Assembly (NCBI GenBank): GCA_016649715.1
Contig: JAENXC010000005.1
Location: 62,001 to 126,000 of the forward strand
Source: Flavobacteriaceae bacterium
GTDB taxonomy: Bacteria; Bacteroidota; Bacteroidia; Flavobacteriales; Flavobacteriaceae
Reading direction: 5' to 3'
DNA: 64,000 nt
Positions 16,188 to 25,610 of this stretch are shown in pieces. The stretch's first letter is position 1. The number at the start of each line of letters is the position of its first letter. The notes below the pieces were generated by a model. The model was not told where the DNA came from and did no database searches. It saw only the letters and a program-made list of their open reading frames with translations. Position numbers and translations under genes: made by a program.

Positions 16188-17288
16188 TTGACATACAAAA
16201 ATTTAAATTTTTCCCGAGTTGACAGTGCCAAATTCTTTAGAACATTGAACAAACGCGTAAATGAATATTTCAAGGATAACAACATAGCCCGAACAGGCAA
16301 CTGGAAACTGCACTTGAAAACGATTATTATGTTTTCACTGTACCTTACCCCCTATTTTCTTTTACTAACACTTGATTTTCCTGGCTGGGCACAATTACTT
16401 TTCACTATTGTTATGGGCGTGGGCATGGCCGGTGTGGGCATGAACGTGATGCACGACGCCAATCACGGCTCCTATTCCTCCAAAAAATGGATCAATAAAG
16501 TTATGGGAAGTAGCATGTATATCCTTGCCGGAAATGTTTACAACTGGCAGGTGCAACACAATGTTTTGCACCACACTTATACCAATATCCAAGGCTACGA
16601 TGAAGATTTGGAAGCAGGAAGGATCCTCCGTTTTTCAAAATACTCAAAATGGAGCAGATTCCATAGGTTTCAGCACATTTACAGTCTTTTCTTTTATGGA
16701 TTGTTGACGTTCAACTGGGTGCTTACCACAGACTTTTTTCAGACCAAAAGGTACTTGAAACGCAAACTTTCATACGGAAAGATGCCAAAACCTATCACAC
16801 AATGGAGTATTTTGGCAATAACGAAAATGATTTATTTATCGCTTTGGATCGTGATCCCCATACTGTTTTTCAACATCGTTTGGTGGAAGATTTTAATTGG
16901 TTTCTTCGTAATGCACTATGTTGCAGGACTTATATTGAGCGTAGTTTTTCAACTTGCTCATGTGGTTGAAGATACTGACATTATGCTACCGGACGAAAGT
17001 GGCACGATGAAAAATACTTGGGCAATACACCAATTGTTCACGACCGTAAATTTTGATACTGACAATAAAATTATAAACTGGTACACTGGCGGCCTAAACC
17101 ATCAAGTGGAACACCATATTTTTCCGAACATCAGCCACATTCACTATAAAAACATTTCAAAAATCGTAAAAAGCACTACCAAAGAATTCAACCTACCTTA
17201 TAAAGAATATAAAACTACCCGCAAGGCGATCATAGCACATTTCCATCATTTACGCGAAATGGGACTCAAGCCTGCCCTACCCGCTTAA
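16188..17288 (+). CDS. Membrane fatty acid (acyl-CoA) desaturase
   Basis: 366 residues. Integral-membrane di-iron desaturase introducing a double bond into acyl chains. Three histidine boxes are seen: HDANHG, HNVLHH and HQVEHH; the Q in the third box is typical of front-end (delta-6-type) desaturases and their bacterial relatives. Hydrophobic stretches near residues 45-90 and 205-250 form the membrane hairpins. The start is TTG at 16188: no ATG fits before the conserved N-terminal FSRVDSAKFFRTLNKRVNEY. The aminotransferase gene follows after 5 bases, so they are co-transcribed. Likely role: membrane lipid unsaturation. Confidence 0.9.
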   Translation: MTYKNLNFSRVDSAKFFRTLNKRVNEYFKDNNIARTGNWKLHLKTIIMFSLYLTPYFLLLTLDFPGWAQLLFTIVMGVGMAGVGMNVMHDANHGSYSSKKWINKVMGSSMYILAGNVYNWQVQHNVLHHTYTNIQGYDEDLEAGRILRFSKYSKWSRFHRFQHIYSLFFYGLLTFNWVLTTDFFQTKRYLKRKLSYGKMPKPITQWSILAITKMIYLSLWIVIPILFFNIVWWKILIGFFVMHYVAGLILSVVFQLAHVVEDTDIMLPDESGTMKNTWAIHQLFTTVNFDTDNKIINWYTGGLNHQVEHHIFPNISHIHYKNISKIVKSTTKEFNLPYKEYKTTRKAIIAHFHHLREMGLKPALPA

Positions 17289-17293
17289 TCATT

Positions 17294-18481
17294 ATGGACA
17301 ACAGACTTTCAAAACGAGTGAACGAGATGGCAACCTCGGCCACTCTGGCAATGGCTGCCAAAACAAGAGAATTAAAAGAACAGGGAATTGACATTATTGG
17401 CCTCAGCCTTGGAGAGCCAGATTTTCCAGTTCCCGAATTTGTGAAACAAGCCGCAATTCAGGCAATAAAAGACAACTATCATTCCTACACTCCCGTGGAC
17501 GGTTATGGTGACTTAAAAAAAGCCATTATCACAAAATTCAAAAGAGACAATAACTTAACATATAAACCTTCGCAGATAGTTGTATCCACAGGTGCCAAGC
17601 AGTCTTTGGCAAACCTTACGATGGTACTTTTAAACGAAGGTGATGAAGTTTTGCTGCCTGCACCTTACTGGGTTAGCTACGCAGACCAATGTAAAGTTGC
17701 TGGTGGTATTCCGAAAGAAATTCCATCTTCCATTGAAACCGATTTCAAAGTAACTGCTGAAGCACTTGAAGCCGCAATTACGCCGAAAACAAAACTGATA
17801 ATCTACAGTTCCCCTTGCAACCCGAGTGGATCCGTTTACAGCAAAAAAGAGCTCCGAAAATTGGCCGATGTTCTAGTGAAATATCCCAACATAATAGTTA
17901 TTAGTGACGAAATTTACGAGCACATCAATTTCACTGGAAACCATACCTCAATGGCCGAATTTGATGATATGTACGACCGCACCGTGGTTGTGAACGGAGT
18001 TTCAAAAGCTTTCTCAATGACGGGATGGCGCATTGGTTATATTGGCGGTCCGGAATGGATTGCCCGTGCCTGCGATAAAATGCAGGGCCAGGTAACCAGT
18101 GGCGCAAACTGCATTGCACAACGAGCTACGATTACCGCTTTGGAAAATCCACCGAGCAAAATAAAATTTATGGTGGATGCTTTTAAGGAAAGAAGAACAT
18201 TGATTTTGAGTTTACTTTCCGAAATTGAAGGTTTCAAAACCAACAAGCCCGAAGGTGCTTTTTATGTATTCCCCGATATTTCTTATTTCTTTGGAAAAAC
18301 CCTTCGCGGAAAAAACATTAATACCGCTTCCGATTTTTCATTGTACCTTTTGGAAGAAGCCAAAGTGGCCACCGTTACAGGTGAAGCCTTTGGCGGCCCA
18401 AACTGTATCCGTCTTTCGTATGCCGCTTCCGAAAAGGACATAAAAGAGGCAATTCAACGAATCAAAAAAGCACTGGAATAA
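17294..18481 (+). CDS. PLP-dependent aminotransferase (aspartate aminotransferase type)
   Basis: 395 residues, class I/II fold-type I aminotransferase. Seen: LSLGEPDFPVPEFV, YTPVDGYGDLKKAI, STGAKQSL, NPSGSVYSKKEL, VISDEIYEHI and the PLP-binding lysine in VSKAFSMTGWRIGY; the substrate-carboxylate Arg lies in NCIRLSYA. This subgroup is usually annotated aspartate aminotransferase (aspartate + 2-oxoglutarate to oxaloacetate + glutamate), but other amino-acid specificities or prephenate aminotransferase activity cannot be excluded. It is the second gene after the desaturase. Confidence 0.9.
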   Translation: MDNRLSKRVNEMATSATLAMAAKTRELKEQGIDIIGLSLGEPDFPVPEFVKQAAIQAIKDNYHSYTPVDGYGDLKKAIITKFKRDNNLTYKPSQIVVSTGAKQSLANLTMVLLNEGDEVLLPAPYWVSYADQCKVAGGIPKEIPSSIETDFKVTAEALEAAITPKTKLIIYSSPCNPSGSVYSKKELRKLADVLVKYPNIIVISDEIYEHINFTGNHTSMAEFDDMYDRTVVVNGVSKAFSMTGWRIGYIGGPEWIARACDKMQGQVTSGANCIAQRATITALENPPSKIKFMVDAFKERRTLILSLLSEIEGFKTNKPEGAFYVFPDISYFFGKTLRGKNINTASDFSLYLLEEAKVATVTGEAFGGPNCIRLSYAASEKDIKEAIQRIKKALE

Positions 18482-18611
18482 TGAAAAATAACCCGAAACA
18501 AATTTTGATGAATTTGATGGGTTAAAATTGGGTATTCCTATTTCTATTTTATTTATTATCTGTAATTTGCGCTTTGAAATTTTTTTTTAATCCCTAAATA
18601 AATCTTTATTA

Positions 18612-21524
18612 ATGAAAACTAAATTTACTTTACTGCTATTTTTCCTCGCTTTCGTCTTCCAAGTACAAGCGCAGGAAAAAACAAAAGCCACCTATGTGGG
18701 CAAAATAGGCTCGATGGTCCATGTACCGTCCATAGCCTCTCAGACTAATTTGGTCCCAGCGAGGGTTAAAGAAGAAATCATGCAAGACGGAAGAGCTTCC
18801 AGAAACTTGATTGTTCCCGGAAAAGATCCGCAAACAGAAGATGACTATTTCAAAAGAAACCCCAATAAAATGGAACAGATCCTTAGCGGAAAAGCTCCTA
18901 CCTTGGTTTTTGACGCTGCTTCTTCAAGCTCACAACCAACAGATCCCTCCATCGGTGTTGGACCAAATCATGCTGTCGTGGTTTTTAACACCGGCTTCCG
19001 TATTTTCGACAAAAGTGGAAACCCGTTAACTGGACAGATTAGCCCAAACCCAACCATTTTTCCAAACGGAGGATGCTGCGACCTTACCATTTCCTACGAC
19101 AATGCCGCTGACAGATTTGTGATGACCTTTTTGGGCAGTGGTGCGCAGGTTGCCGTTTCTGATGGACCAGACCCCGTGAATGATGGTTGGTATGTTTATA
19201 ACATTCCACAAATCAATGACTATCAAAAACTTTCTGTTTGGAGTGATGGTTATTACATTACAGACAACACTGGTGCTACCAATAAAATTTATGCAATGGA
19301 AAGAACCAAAATGCTTGCGGGTGATCCAACAGCACAAATCATTGGTTTTCCACTTCCTGGCATTGTAACCAGTGGATTTTACAGCCCACAAGCTTTGAAT
19401 GTTTCAAACAACAACCTTCCCGCAGCCGGTGGTTTACCTATTGTATATTTACAGGATGACGCTTGGTCCGGTGTTTCACAAGACCACGTAAAGCTTTGGA
19501 CAGTTGACGTTAACTGGGCAAGTCCTGGAAGTTCCACCATTTCTGCTCCTATTGAATTGCCCACTGCGCCATTCATTTCAGTTTTTGATGGTGGAAGTTT
19601 CTCAAACCTGTCTCAGCCCGGTGGTGGTGCCGATATTGACGCACTACAAGCTACTATGATGAACCAGGCACAATTTAGAAGATTTGGGGACCATAACTCT
19701 GCAGTATTCAACTTTGTTGTAGATACAGATGCTTCAAGTGGTGAACTTGCGGGCGTACGTTGGTTCGAGCTTCGCCAAACTGCCGATGGGCAACCTTGGT
19801 CCGTTTACCAAGAAGGAACCTATACCGCTCCAGACGGAAAACACGCTTGGCACGCCAGTATGATGATGGATGTGCAAGGAAACATCGGGATGGGCTATAC
19901 TTCTATGGCAGGCCCCACAACTCCTGATCCAACTACAAAAAGAGTAAGCTCTTATTATACCGGGCGTTACGCTAACGACCCTTTAAACACAATGACTATT
20001 GGCGAAGAATTAATAGCTGCTGGTAATGCCAACATTCCCGGTTTGCGATACGGCGATTATAGCAAAATTGACATTGACCCTTCAAATGACAAACAATTTT
20101 GGTTCGACAATGAATATATGAACAACGGACGAAAAAACGTGGTTGGTGTGTTCCAGATTGCTCCGAATTTCACCAATGATGTTGGGGTGGTAAGTATAGA
20201 CTCACCCGTTACAGGAACACTTTCCAATAGTGAAACGGTAACAATAACCATTTTCAACTACGGACAAAATAGTGCTTCTAACATTCCTGTAACTTTTCAG
20301 GTAGATGGCGGAGCAGTTATTTCTGAAACTTTTACTGGAACAATCGCTTCTGCAGCTACTGGCCAATACACATTTACGGCTACCGCCAATATGGGTACCG
20401 TGGGACAAACGTATTCAATAACCTCAGAAACTAATTTAACTGGCGATGAAGATACCACAAACGATGCCCGTACCAAATCTGTTACCTATCTGCAACCAAA
20501 TGACATTGGCGTAATTGCCATCACTTCCCCAGTTTCTGGAACTGGTTTAACTGCAGCTGAACCCATTAAAGTTACCATCAACAATTTTGGAGGAGCGCCA
20601 CAATCAAATTTTGATGTTTCTTATGATTTGGAAGGAACAGTAGTTAACGAAGTAGTTGCCGGACCTTTGGCCGCGAATTCATCAATGTCTTACACCTTTA
20701 CTCAAACTGGTGATTTTTCCGCTTTGGGAACTTACAACTTAAGTTCCACCACTTCATTGCCTGGTGACAGCGACACTTCAAACGATGCTACATCCGTGGT
20801 GATAATCAAACAAAACTGTCAGCCTGTGGGCGATTGTTCTTACGGGGATGGTTTTCAACTGTTCAGTGTTACGGATATAAACAATCCGTCTGGTTGCGAA
20901 GGGTATGCAGATTTCACAAATCTTATTGCGGGAATGGAACCGGATTCCACTAACGACCTTACTATAACTACTGGCTATGGCGATCAGTTTATACGTGTGT
21001 GGATTGATTTTAACGACGATTTTGTTTTCACAAATGATGAAACCGTGGTAAACAACGTTGAAGTTGCATCCGGTCAGGGAAGTGGAACATACACAATCAC
21101 AACCGATTTGGCAATCCCTGCAGGTGCGGCACTTGGCCAGCACTTAATGCGCGCCAAAACCAACTGGAACGGACCTGTACCCGATGATGCTTGTGAGGAA
21201 TCGACCTTCGGTGAAACTGAAGACTATTCTGCACAAATTGGAACAGTGGGTATTGGTGAAAATATCTTTGACGAAAATGGTTTAGTTATTTTATCACTTG
21301 ACAATAATAATTTTGACGTAACCCTAAAAACCGTAAACTATTCCGAAGCTATGAACCTTTCGGTTTACAATACTTTGGGACAAAGATTGTTGTTCAGAAA
21401 ATTGGAAAACAACGGAAACGGATACAACTATAAATTGGACATGGATTATGTGGCCAAAGGAGTTTATTTGGTTCGCGTTGGCAACAAGAAAGACGGAAGA
21501 GTTAAACGAATTATCGTGAAATAA
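18612..21524 (+). CDS. Large secreted protein with CARDB-like and GEVED domains and T9SS type A signal
   Basis: 970 residues: signal peptide (1-20, ending VFQVQAQ), a ~480-residue N-terminal region with propeller-like repeats (DPSIGVGPNHAVVVFNTGFR, KLSVWSDGYYITDN, LPIVYLQDDAW), then two CARDB-like beta domains starting NDVGVVSIDSPV and NDIGVIAITSPV (about 525-615 and 630-720), a GEVED domain (about 735-880; IRVWIDFNDDFVF and GETEDYSAQIG), and a type A T9SS sorting domain at the end (MNLSVYNTLGQRL, GVYLVRVG, VKRIIVK). It is probably a surface or secreted adhesin or hydrolase-like protein; no catalytic motif is seen. Monocistronic with its own terminator. Confidence 0.85.
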   Translation: MKTKFTLLLFFLAFVFQVQAQEKTKATYVGKIGSMVHVPSIASQTNLVPARVKEEIMQDGRASRNLIVPGKDPQTEDDYFKRNPNKMEQILSGKAPTLVFDAASSSSQPTDPSIGVGPNHAVVVFNTGFRIFDKSGNPLTGQISPNPTIFPNGGCCDLTISYDNAADRFVMTFLGSGAQVAVSDGPDPVNDGWYVYNIPQINDYQKLSVWSDGYYITDNTGATNKIYAMERTKMLAGDPTAQIIGFPLPGIVTSGFYSPQALNVSNNNLPAAGGLPIVYLQDDAWSGVSQDHVKLWTVDVNWASPGSSTISAPIELPTAPFISVFDGGSFSNLSQPGGGADIDALQATMMNQAQFRRFGDHNSAVFNFVVDTDASSGELAGVRWFELRQTADGQPWSVYQEGTYTAPDGKHAWHASMMMDVQGNIGMGYTSMAGPTTPDPTTKRVSSYYTGRYANDPLNTMTIGEELIAAGNANIPGLRYGDYSKIDIDPSNDKQFWFDNEYMNNGRKNVVGVFQIAPNFTNDVGVVSIDSPVTGTLSNSETVTITIFNYGQNSASNIPVTFQVDGGAVISETFTGTIASAATGQYTFTATANMGTVGQTYSITSETNLTGDEDTTNDARTKSVTYLQPNDIGVIAITSPVSGTGLTAAEPIKVTINNFGGAPQSNFDVSYDLEGTVVNEVVAGPLAANSSMSYTFTQTGDFSALGTYNLSSTTSLPGDSDTSNDATSVVIIKQNCQPVGDCSYGDGFQLFSVTDINNPSGCEGYADFTNLIAGMEPDSTNDLTITTGYGDQFIRVWIDFNDDFVFTNDETVVNNVEVASGQGSGTYTITTDLAIPAGAALGQHLMRAKTNWNGPVPDDACEESTFGETEDYSAQIGTVGIGENIFDENGLVILSLDNNNFDVTLKTVNYSEAMNLSVYNTLGQRLLFRKLENNGNGYNYKLDMDYVAKGVYLVRVGNKKDGRVKRIIVK

Positions 21525-21544
21525 TTAAGAAATTCTTTCAATTT

Positions 21545-21582
21545 AAAAAACCCAAAGCACAAAATGTGCTTTGGGTTTTTTT
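21545..21582 (+). terminator. Intrinsic terminator
   Basis: AAAAAACCCAAAGCACA / TGTGCTTTGGGTTTTTTT hairpin 20 bases after the stop of the 970-residue T9SS protein gene. Confidence 0.92.
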
Positions 21583-21719
21583 ATGAATTCCATTGCCGTA
21601 TTCTTTCCACAAAACAAAGCATGATTAAAATTTGAAATACTCAATGCCCAAAATATTGGTTTCGTTTAAATAGTATACGAAACCTGTTACCTCAAATCTT
21701 GAATATTGAATCGTGAAAC

Positions 21720-23225
21720 CTACCGATTCCTCCAGAAAAACGGCGTAAGCAGAATAAGCACCGTAAACAATTCCAACCTACCAATAAGCATCAAGAAACT
21801 GGACCACCATTTTGCGGCATCGGGCAGATAGGCATAATTGTTCACAGGTCCCAAATCTCCTAAAGCCGGGCCAATATTTCCTAAAGTTGAAGCTGCTCCG
21901 CCAAGCGCCGTTTTAAAATCCAGTCCCAACCAAGAAAAAACCAAAGTACCTATAATGAATGAAAGCATATAAAGAATAAAAAACCCAAGTATATTGAAAA
22001 CAATAGGCTGCGGCACGGCCTTTTTATTGTAACGAACTGGCAAGATAGCGTGCGGATGAAGGGTTCGTTTAAATTCCAACACCCCATTTTTTATCATAAT
22101 TATATGGCGCATTACTTTTATTCCTCCAGCCGTGGAACCCGCACAACCGCCCAAAAACATCATTCCAAAAAAGAAAATGGTCAAAAAGGGCGTCCACAAT
22201 GTATAATCGGCACTCACAAAACCGGTGGTGGTAATAATGGTAAGCACTTGGAAAAGCGAATGGCGGACAGCACTTTCAAAAGGACCCCAAACCATAGGAT
22301 GCGCAATGCTGGAAAGTGTAACATCAGCTTCAAAATAAATCAACAATGCTCCAACAATGGTAAGGCCAACGATAAAAACAGTATATAATCTAAACTCTTC
22401 ATCCTGAAATATTTTCTGAAATTTCCGTTTGAAAGCAAAATAGCTCAACACAAAATTGCTCCCCGCCAAAAACATAAAAACAATGATAATGTACTGCACC
22501 ATTGGTTTATTGTTCCAATAGGCAACACTGGCGTTTTTGGTTGAAAAACCACCCGTACTGAGTGTTGCCAACGAATGATTGATGGCATCGAAAAAACTCA
22601 TTCCGGCCACTTTCAGCAAAATTGTTTCCGCCAAAGTATAGCCCACATATATAAGCCACAACCGTTTTGCGGTATCAGTAATCCTTGGGTGCAGTTTGTC
22701 TCCACCAGGGCCTGGAACTTCGGCTGCGAAGAGCTGCATACCCCCAATACCCAGTAATGGTAAAATTGCAATGGCCAAAACAATAATACCCATCCCGCCT
22801 ATCCAATGTGTAATGCTTCGCCAAAAAAGTACGCCCCGCGGAACACTTTCAATATCAGTTAAAATGGAAGCTCCCGTAGTGGTATAGCCGCTCATCGTTT
22901 CAAAAAAAGCATCGGTAAAACTTGGGATAGCATGGGTGAAAATATAGGGCAACGTACCAATGAGAGCCATAAAAATCCAGCCGAAGGTGACTATAATATA
23001 CCCTTCCCGTTTTTGGATTTCCTTTCGATGGTTTTTGGTCAGCAACATTATAATCCCGCCAACTCCCAAGGCAACAGTGCCCGCCATTATTATTTCTTGC
23101 AGCACACCGTCTTTATAATACCAACTTACAATGGCGGACAGAAGCATAAAACCACCGTTCACCATCAGCAAAAGGCCCATTAAATGCGAAATGATTTTAT
23201 AGTTAAGCTTGGTCAGTGAACTCAT
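21720..23225 (-). CDS. trkH: Trk-type potassium uptake, membrane subunit TrkH
   Basis: 501 residues. Four-fold pseudo-repeat potassium channel subunit. The filter-region motifs are seen in order: TMSGYTTTGAS, LATLSTGGFSTKN, ITTTGFVSADY and ASTLGNIGPALG. About ten membrane spans. It works with the NAD-binding subunit TrkA, encoded immediately upstream; trkA stop and trkH start share one base (TAATG), indicating translational coupling. A short CTTGAAT-type repeat abuts the stop codon. Confidence 0.95.
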   Translation of the reverse strand: MSSLTKLNYKIISHLMGLLLMVNGGFMLLSAIVSWYYKDGVLQEIIMAGTVALGVGGIIMLLTKNHRKEIQKREGYIIVTFGWIFMALIGTLPYIFTHAIPSFTDAFFETMSGYTTTGASILTDIESVPRGVLFWRSITHWIGGMGIIVLAIAILPLLGIGGMQLFAAEVPGPGGDKLHPRITDTAKRLWLIYVGYTLAETILLKVAGMSFFDAINHSLATLSTGGFSTKNASVAYWNNKPMVQYIIIVFMFLAGSNFVLSYFAFKRKFQKIFQDEEFRLYTVFIVGLTIVGALLIYFEADVTLSSIAHPMVWGPFESAVRHSLFQVLTIITTTGFVSADYTLWTPFLTIFFFGMMFLGGCAGSTAGGIKVMRHIIMIKNGVLEFKRTLHPHAILPVRYNKKAVPQPIVFNILGFFILYMLSFIIGTLVFSWLGLDFKTALGGAASTLGNIGPALGDLGPVNNYAYLPDAAKWWSSFLMLIGRLELFTVLILLTPFFWRNR

Positions 23226-24574
23226 TATAAAAATAGTTTTTCCACTTTCGCGATAGATTGCAGAAGGCAGCAGACCACCACCCTATCGCCGTTTTTTATT
23301 TCGAAATCGCCCAAAGCAATGATGCCTTCCCCATTTCTGACAACCCCACCAATGATTGCCGAAATCGGAAAATCGAGGTCTTTTATTTTTTTGTTGCACA
23401 CTTTGGAATGTGAAGAAACAACGAATTCCAAAAGTTCAGCATTCATATTGTTAAGCTTGGTCATTGCCACAACTTCGCCTTTGCGGACATAGCGGAAAAT
23501 ATTGTTTGCCGCCAACAATTTCTTGTTGATAAGCGTATCAATACCGATGGAATGTGAAAGCTGAAAATAATCCATATTTTCCACCAAAGCGATGGTTTTT
23601 TTTACACCTTTAGATTTTGCAACCAAACAAGACATTATATTGGTTTCACTGTTTCCGGTAACGGAAATGAAGGCATCCATATCCTCGATGGATTCTTCCA
23701 ATAACAAATCCACATTTCTGCCATCGCCGTTTATCACTAAGCAACCTGGAATATCATCAGCAATTTCAAAAGCCTTTTCTTTGTTAGTTTCAATAAGTTT
23801 AACATTGAAACGGTTTTTGCACAGATCTTTCGCAGTTTTGTAGCCAATTTTGCTTCCGCCGAGAATCATCACATTTTTAATTTCCTGTTTGCTTTTCCCG
23901 GAAAGTTTGAAAATTTGGTCATCCCCTTTTTTGACCGTGGTAAAGTAAACCTGATCACCTTCCTTAAACTGGGTATCGCCACGGGGAATGATCGTGTATT
24001 GTGTTCCGAAACGTTGCATCGCGATGGGAACATATTTTAAATCCGGATAGATTTTTGCCACTTCCTTTACAGATTTGCCCACAAAAGCCGAAGTGCGGGA
24101 AAGGTTCAGCCCAACCATGGTCAGCGCCCCATCCTCAAATTCATAACTTTCGTTGAAAGCACTTTGGCTAAGCAACAATTCAATTTCATCGGAAGCCAGT
24201 GATTCTGGCGAAATAAGTTCATCAATTCCAAATTTTGTGAACCTCACTTCATCTTTTCGGTCAATAAATTCAGTGTTGGAAATACGTGCAATGGTCCGTT
24301 TGGCACCCAGTTGTTTGGCAAGCACACAAACGGTAATATTGGTAGTTTCACTGGAAGTAACCGCAATAACCAGATCGGTCTCATCTACCCGCGAATCCTT
24401 CAAAACAGCTATAGAAGTAGAGTCGCCGCGCACCACCCGAATGTCCAAATGTGTATCGGCGTGGGCCAAAGCTTCGCGGTTGGTATCGATAAGGGTTATG
24501 TTCTGCGACTCAAAGGACAGCAATTTCGCAAGGTGGAAACCCACTTCCCCAGCACCAGCAATGATAATTTTCAT
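23225..24574 (-). CDS. trkA: Trk system potassium uptake regulator TrkA
   Basis: 449 residues with the two-copy TrkA architecture: RCK/TrkA_N Rossmann domain (IIIAGAGEVGFHLAKLL), TrkA_C, a second TrkA_N (VMILGGSKIGYKTAKDL) and a second TrkA_C (SAIIGGVVRNGEGIIALGDF). It binds NAD(H)/nucleotides and gates TrkH on the cytoplasmic side. It is the first gene of the trkA-trkH operon, with a consensus -7 box 36 bases upstream. Confidence 0.95.
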   Translation of the reverse strand: MKIIIAGAGEVGFHLAKLLSFESQNITLIDTNREALAHADTHLDIRVVRGDSTSIAVLKDSRVDETDLVIAVTSSETTNITVCVLAKQLGAKRTIARISNTEFIDRKDEVRFTKFGIDELISPESLASDEIELLLSQSAFNESYEFEDGALTMVGLNLSRTSAFVGKSVKEVAKIYPDLKYVPIAMQRFGTQYTIIPRGDTQFKEGDQVYFTTVKKGDDQIFKLSGKSKQEIKNVMILGGSKIGYKTAKDLCKNRFNVKLIETNKEKAFEIADDIPGCLVINGDGRNVDLLLEESIEDMDAFISVTGNSETNIMSCLVAKSKGVKKTIALVENMDYFQLSHSIGIDTLINKKLLAANNIFRYVRKGEVVAMTKLNNMNAELLEFVVSSHSKVCNKKIKDLDFPISAIIGGVVRNGEGIIALGDFEIKNGDRVVVCCLLQSIAKVEKLFL

Positions 24575-24609
24575 CGAACTTTAATTTTTTGCTTTCTATT
24601 AAACTTTGA

Positions 24610-24617
24610 CAAATATA
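24610..24617 (-). promoter_or_regulatory. Candidate -7 box (TATATTTG) for trkA-trkH
   Basis: Full TAnnTTTG match on the minus strand, 36 bases before the trkA start. Confidence 0.5.
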
Positions 24618-24632
24618 TATAAATAAAAAGCA

Positions 24633-24690
24633 GTTTTCAGTATTCAGTATTCAGTAGTCAGTGGTCAGTACACAGTAACCAGTATGGTAG
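24633..24690. repeat. Degenerate TTCAGTA/GTCAGTG repeat
   Basis: About seven 6-7 base units: TTCAGTATTCAGTATTCAGT, AGTCAGTGGTCAGT, ACACAGTAACCAGTA. Same family as 6262-6385 and, in reverse complement, 5450-5572 (TACTGAATACTGAATTACTG). Confidence 0.8.
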
Positions 24691-24773
24691 TTTCGCGATT
24701 TATCGTGTGCCCCATTATTTAACTGTTGCTTTGAGTTGGTTTTTTGATAATGTGATTCACGACTGTGCGTTTT

Positions 24774-24843
24774 TTCGATTTCGATTTTGATTTTGATTTC
24801 GGTTTCAATTTCGATTTCGGTTTCAATTTCAATTTAGATTTCA
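24774..24843. repeat. (GATTTC/GGTTTCAATTTC) degenerate hexamer repeat
   Basis: About eleven hexamer-like units of the form (G)GATTTC, GATTTTGATTTTG and GGTTTCAATTTC. It ends about 10 bases before the ubiE/menG -7 box. No ORF spans it. Confidence 0.8.
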
Positions 24844-24854
24844 TTAAAAAACAG

Positions 24855-24862
24855 TAGTTTTG
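24855..24862 (+). promoter_or_regulatory. Candidate -7 box (TAGTTTTG) for ubiE/menG-porT
   Basis: TAnnTTTG match only 14 bases before the ATG at 24876; the 5' leader must be very short. Confidence 0.5.
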
Positions 24863-24875
24863 CAAGCGCAATTTT

Positions 24876-25607
24876 ATGGAAAAGAAAATAACACCTTATA
24901 AAGATTCTTCGGAAGGGAAAAAGAAACAGGTTGAACAAATGTTCGATACTATTTCTGAAAATTATGACGACCTAAACCGTGTAATTTCCCTCGGTTCCGA
25001 TATTAAATGGCGAAAAAAAGTCATAAAAATGGTCGCAGAAAAAAATCCAAAAACCATTCTCGACATCGCCACCGGCACGGGCGATCTTGCCATTCAGTTT
25101 GCCGAAAAAACTTCCGCAGAAAAAATTGTGGGCTTGGACCTTTCCGAAGGCATGCTTTCCGTGGCCCGTAAAAAAGTTTTGGGAAAGAAGATCTCAGAAA
25201 AAATTGAATTCGTGCAAGCAGATTCCGAAGCATTGCCTTTTGGGGATAATGCCTTTGATGCAATCACGGTTTCCTTCGGCATCCGCAATTTTGAAAACCT
25301 CGAAAAAGGACTTTCCGAAATTCTTCGCGTGCTGAAAAAAGGAGGTTTTTTTGTAATTTTGGAAACTTCGGTGCCAGCGAAATTTCCTTTTAAACAAGGC
25401 TATCATTTGTATTCAAAAACCATTTTGCCTCTCGTGGGCAGGGTGTTTTCAAAAGACAAAGTGGCCTATAAATATTTAAGTGAAAGTGCCTCGGCATTTC
25501 CCCACGGCGAAAAGCTCAACAATATTTTGCGCAAAATTGGGTTTAAAGAAGTGAAAAATAAACCACAAACTTTCGGAGTGGCAACCATCTATAACGCTAC
25601 AAAATAA
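24876..25607 (+). CDS. menG: Demethylmenaquinone methyltransferase (UbiE/MenG)
   Basis: 243 residues. SAM-dependent C-methylation of demethylmenaquinone, the last step of menaquinone synthesis. Family motifs: MFDTISENYDDLNRVISLGSD, the SAM site ILDIATGTGDLAIQFAE, GLDLSEGMLSVARKK, VSFGIRNFENLEKGLSEILR and a C-terminal GVATIYNATK. As Bacteroidota use menaquinone, the menaquinone substrate is the likelier one. porT follows after 3 bases, an arrangement I recall from other flavobacteria. Confidence 0.94.
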   Translation: MEKKITPYKDSSEGKKKQVEQMFDTISENYDDLNRVISLGSDIKWRKKVIKMVAEKNPKTILDIATGTGDLAIQFAEKTSAEKIVGLDLSEGMLSVARKKVLGKKISEKIEFVQADSEALPFGDNAFDAITVSFGIRNFENLEKGLSEILRVLKKGGFFVILETSVPAKFPFKQGYHLYSKTILPLVGRVFSKDKVAYKYLSESASAFPHGEKLNNILRKIGFKEVKNKPQTFGVATIYNATK

Positions 25608-25610
25608 TTT

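Larger units (their letters stand above)
24575..24875. other. Intergenic region with two repeat patches between trkA and the menaquinone methyltransferase gene
   Basis: 301 bases. It holds the divergent -7 boxes for trkA and ubiE/menG, a TCAGTATTCAGTA-type repeat and a GATTTCGGTTTCAATTTC-type repeat. Between them (24690-24773) I see no feature. Confidence 0.7.
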
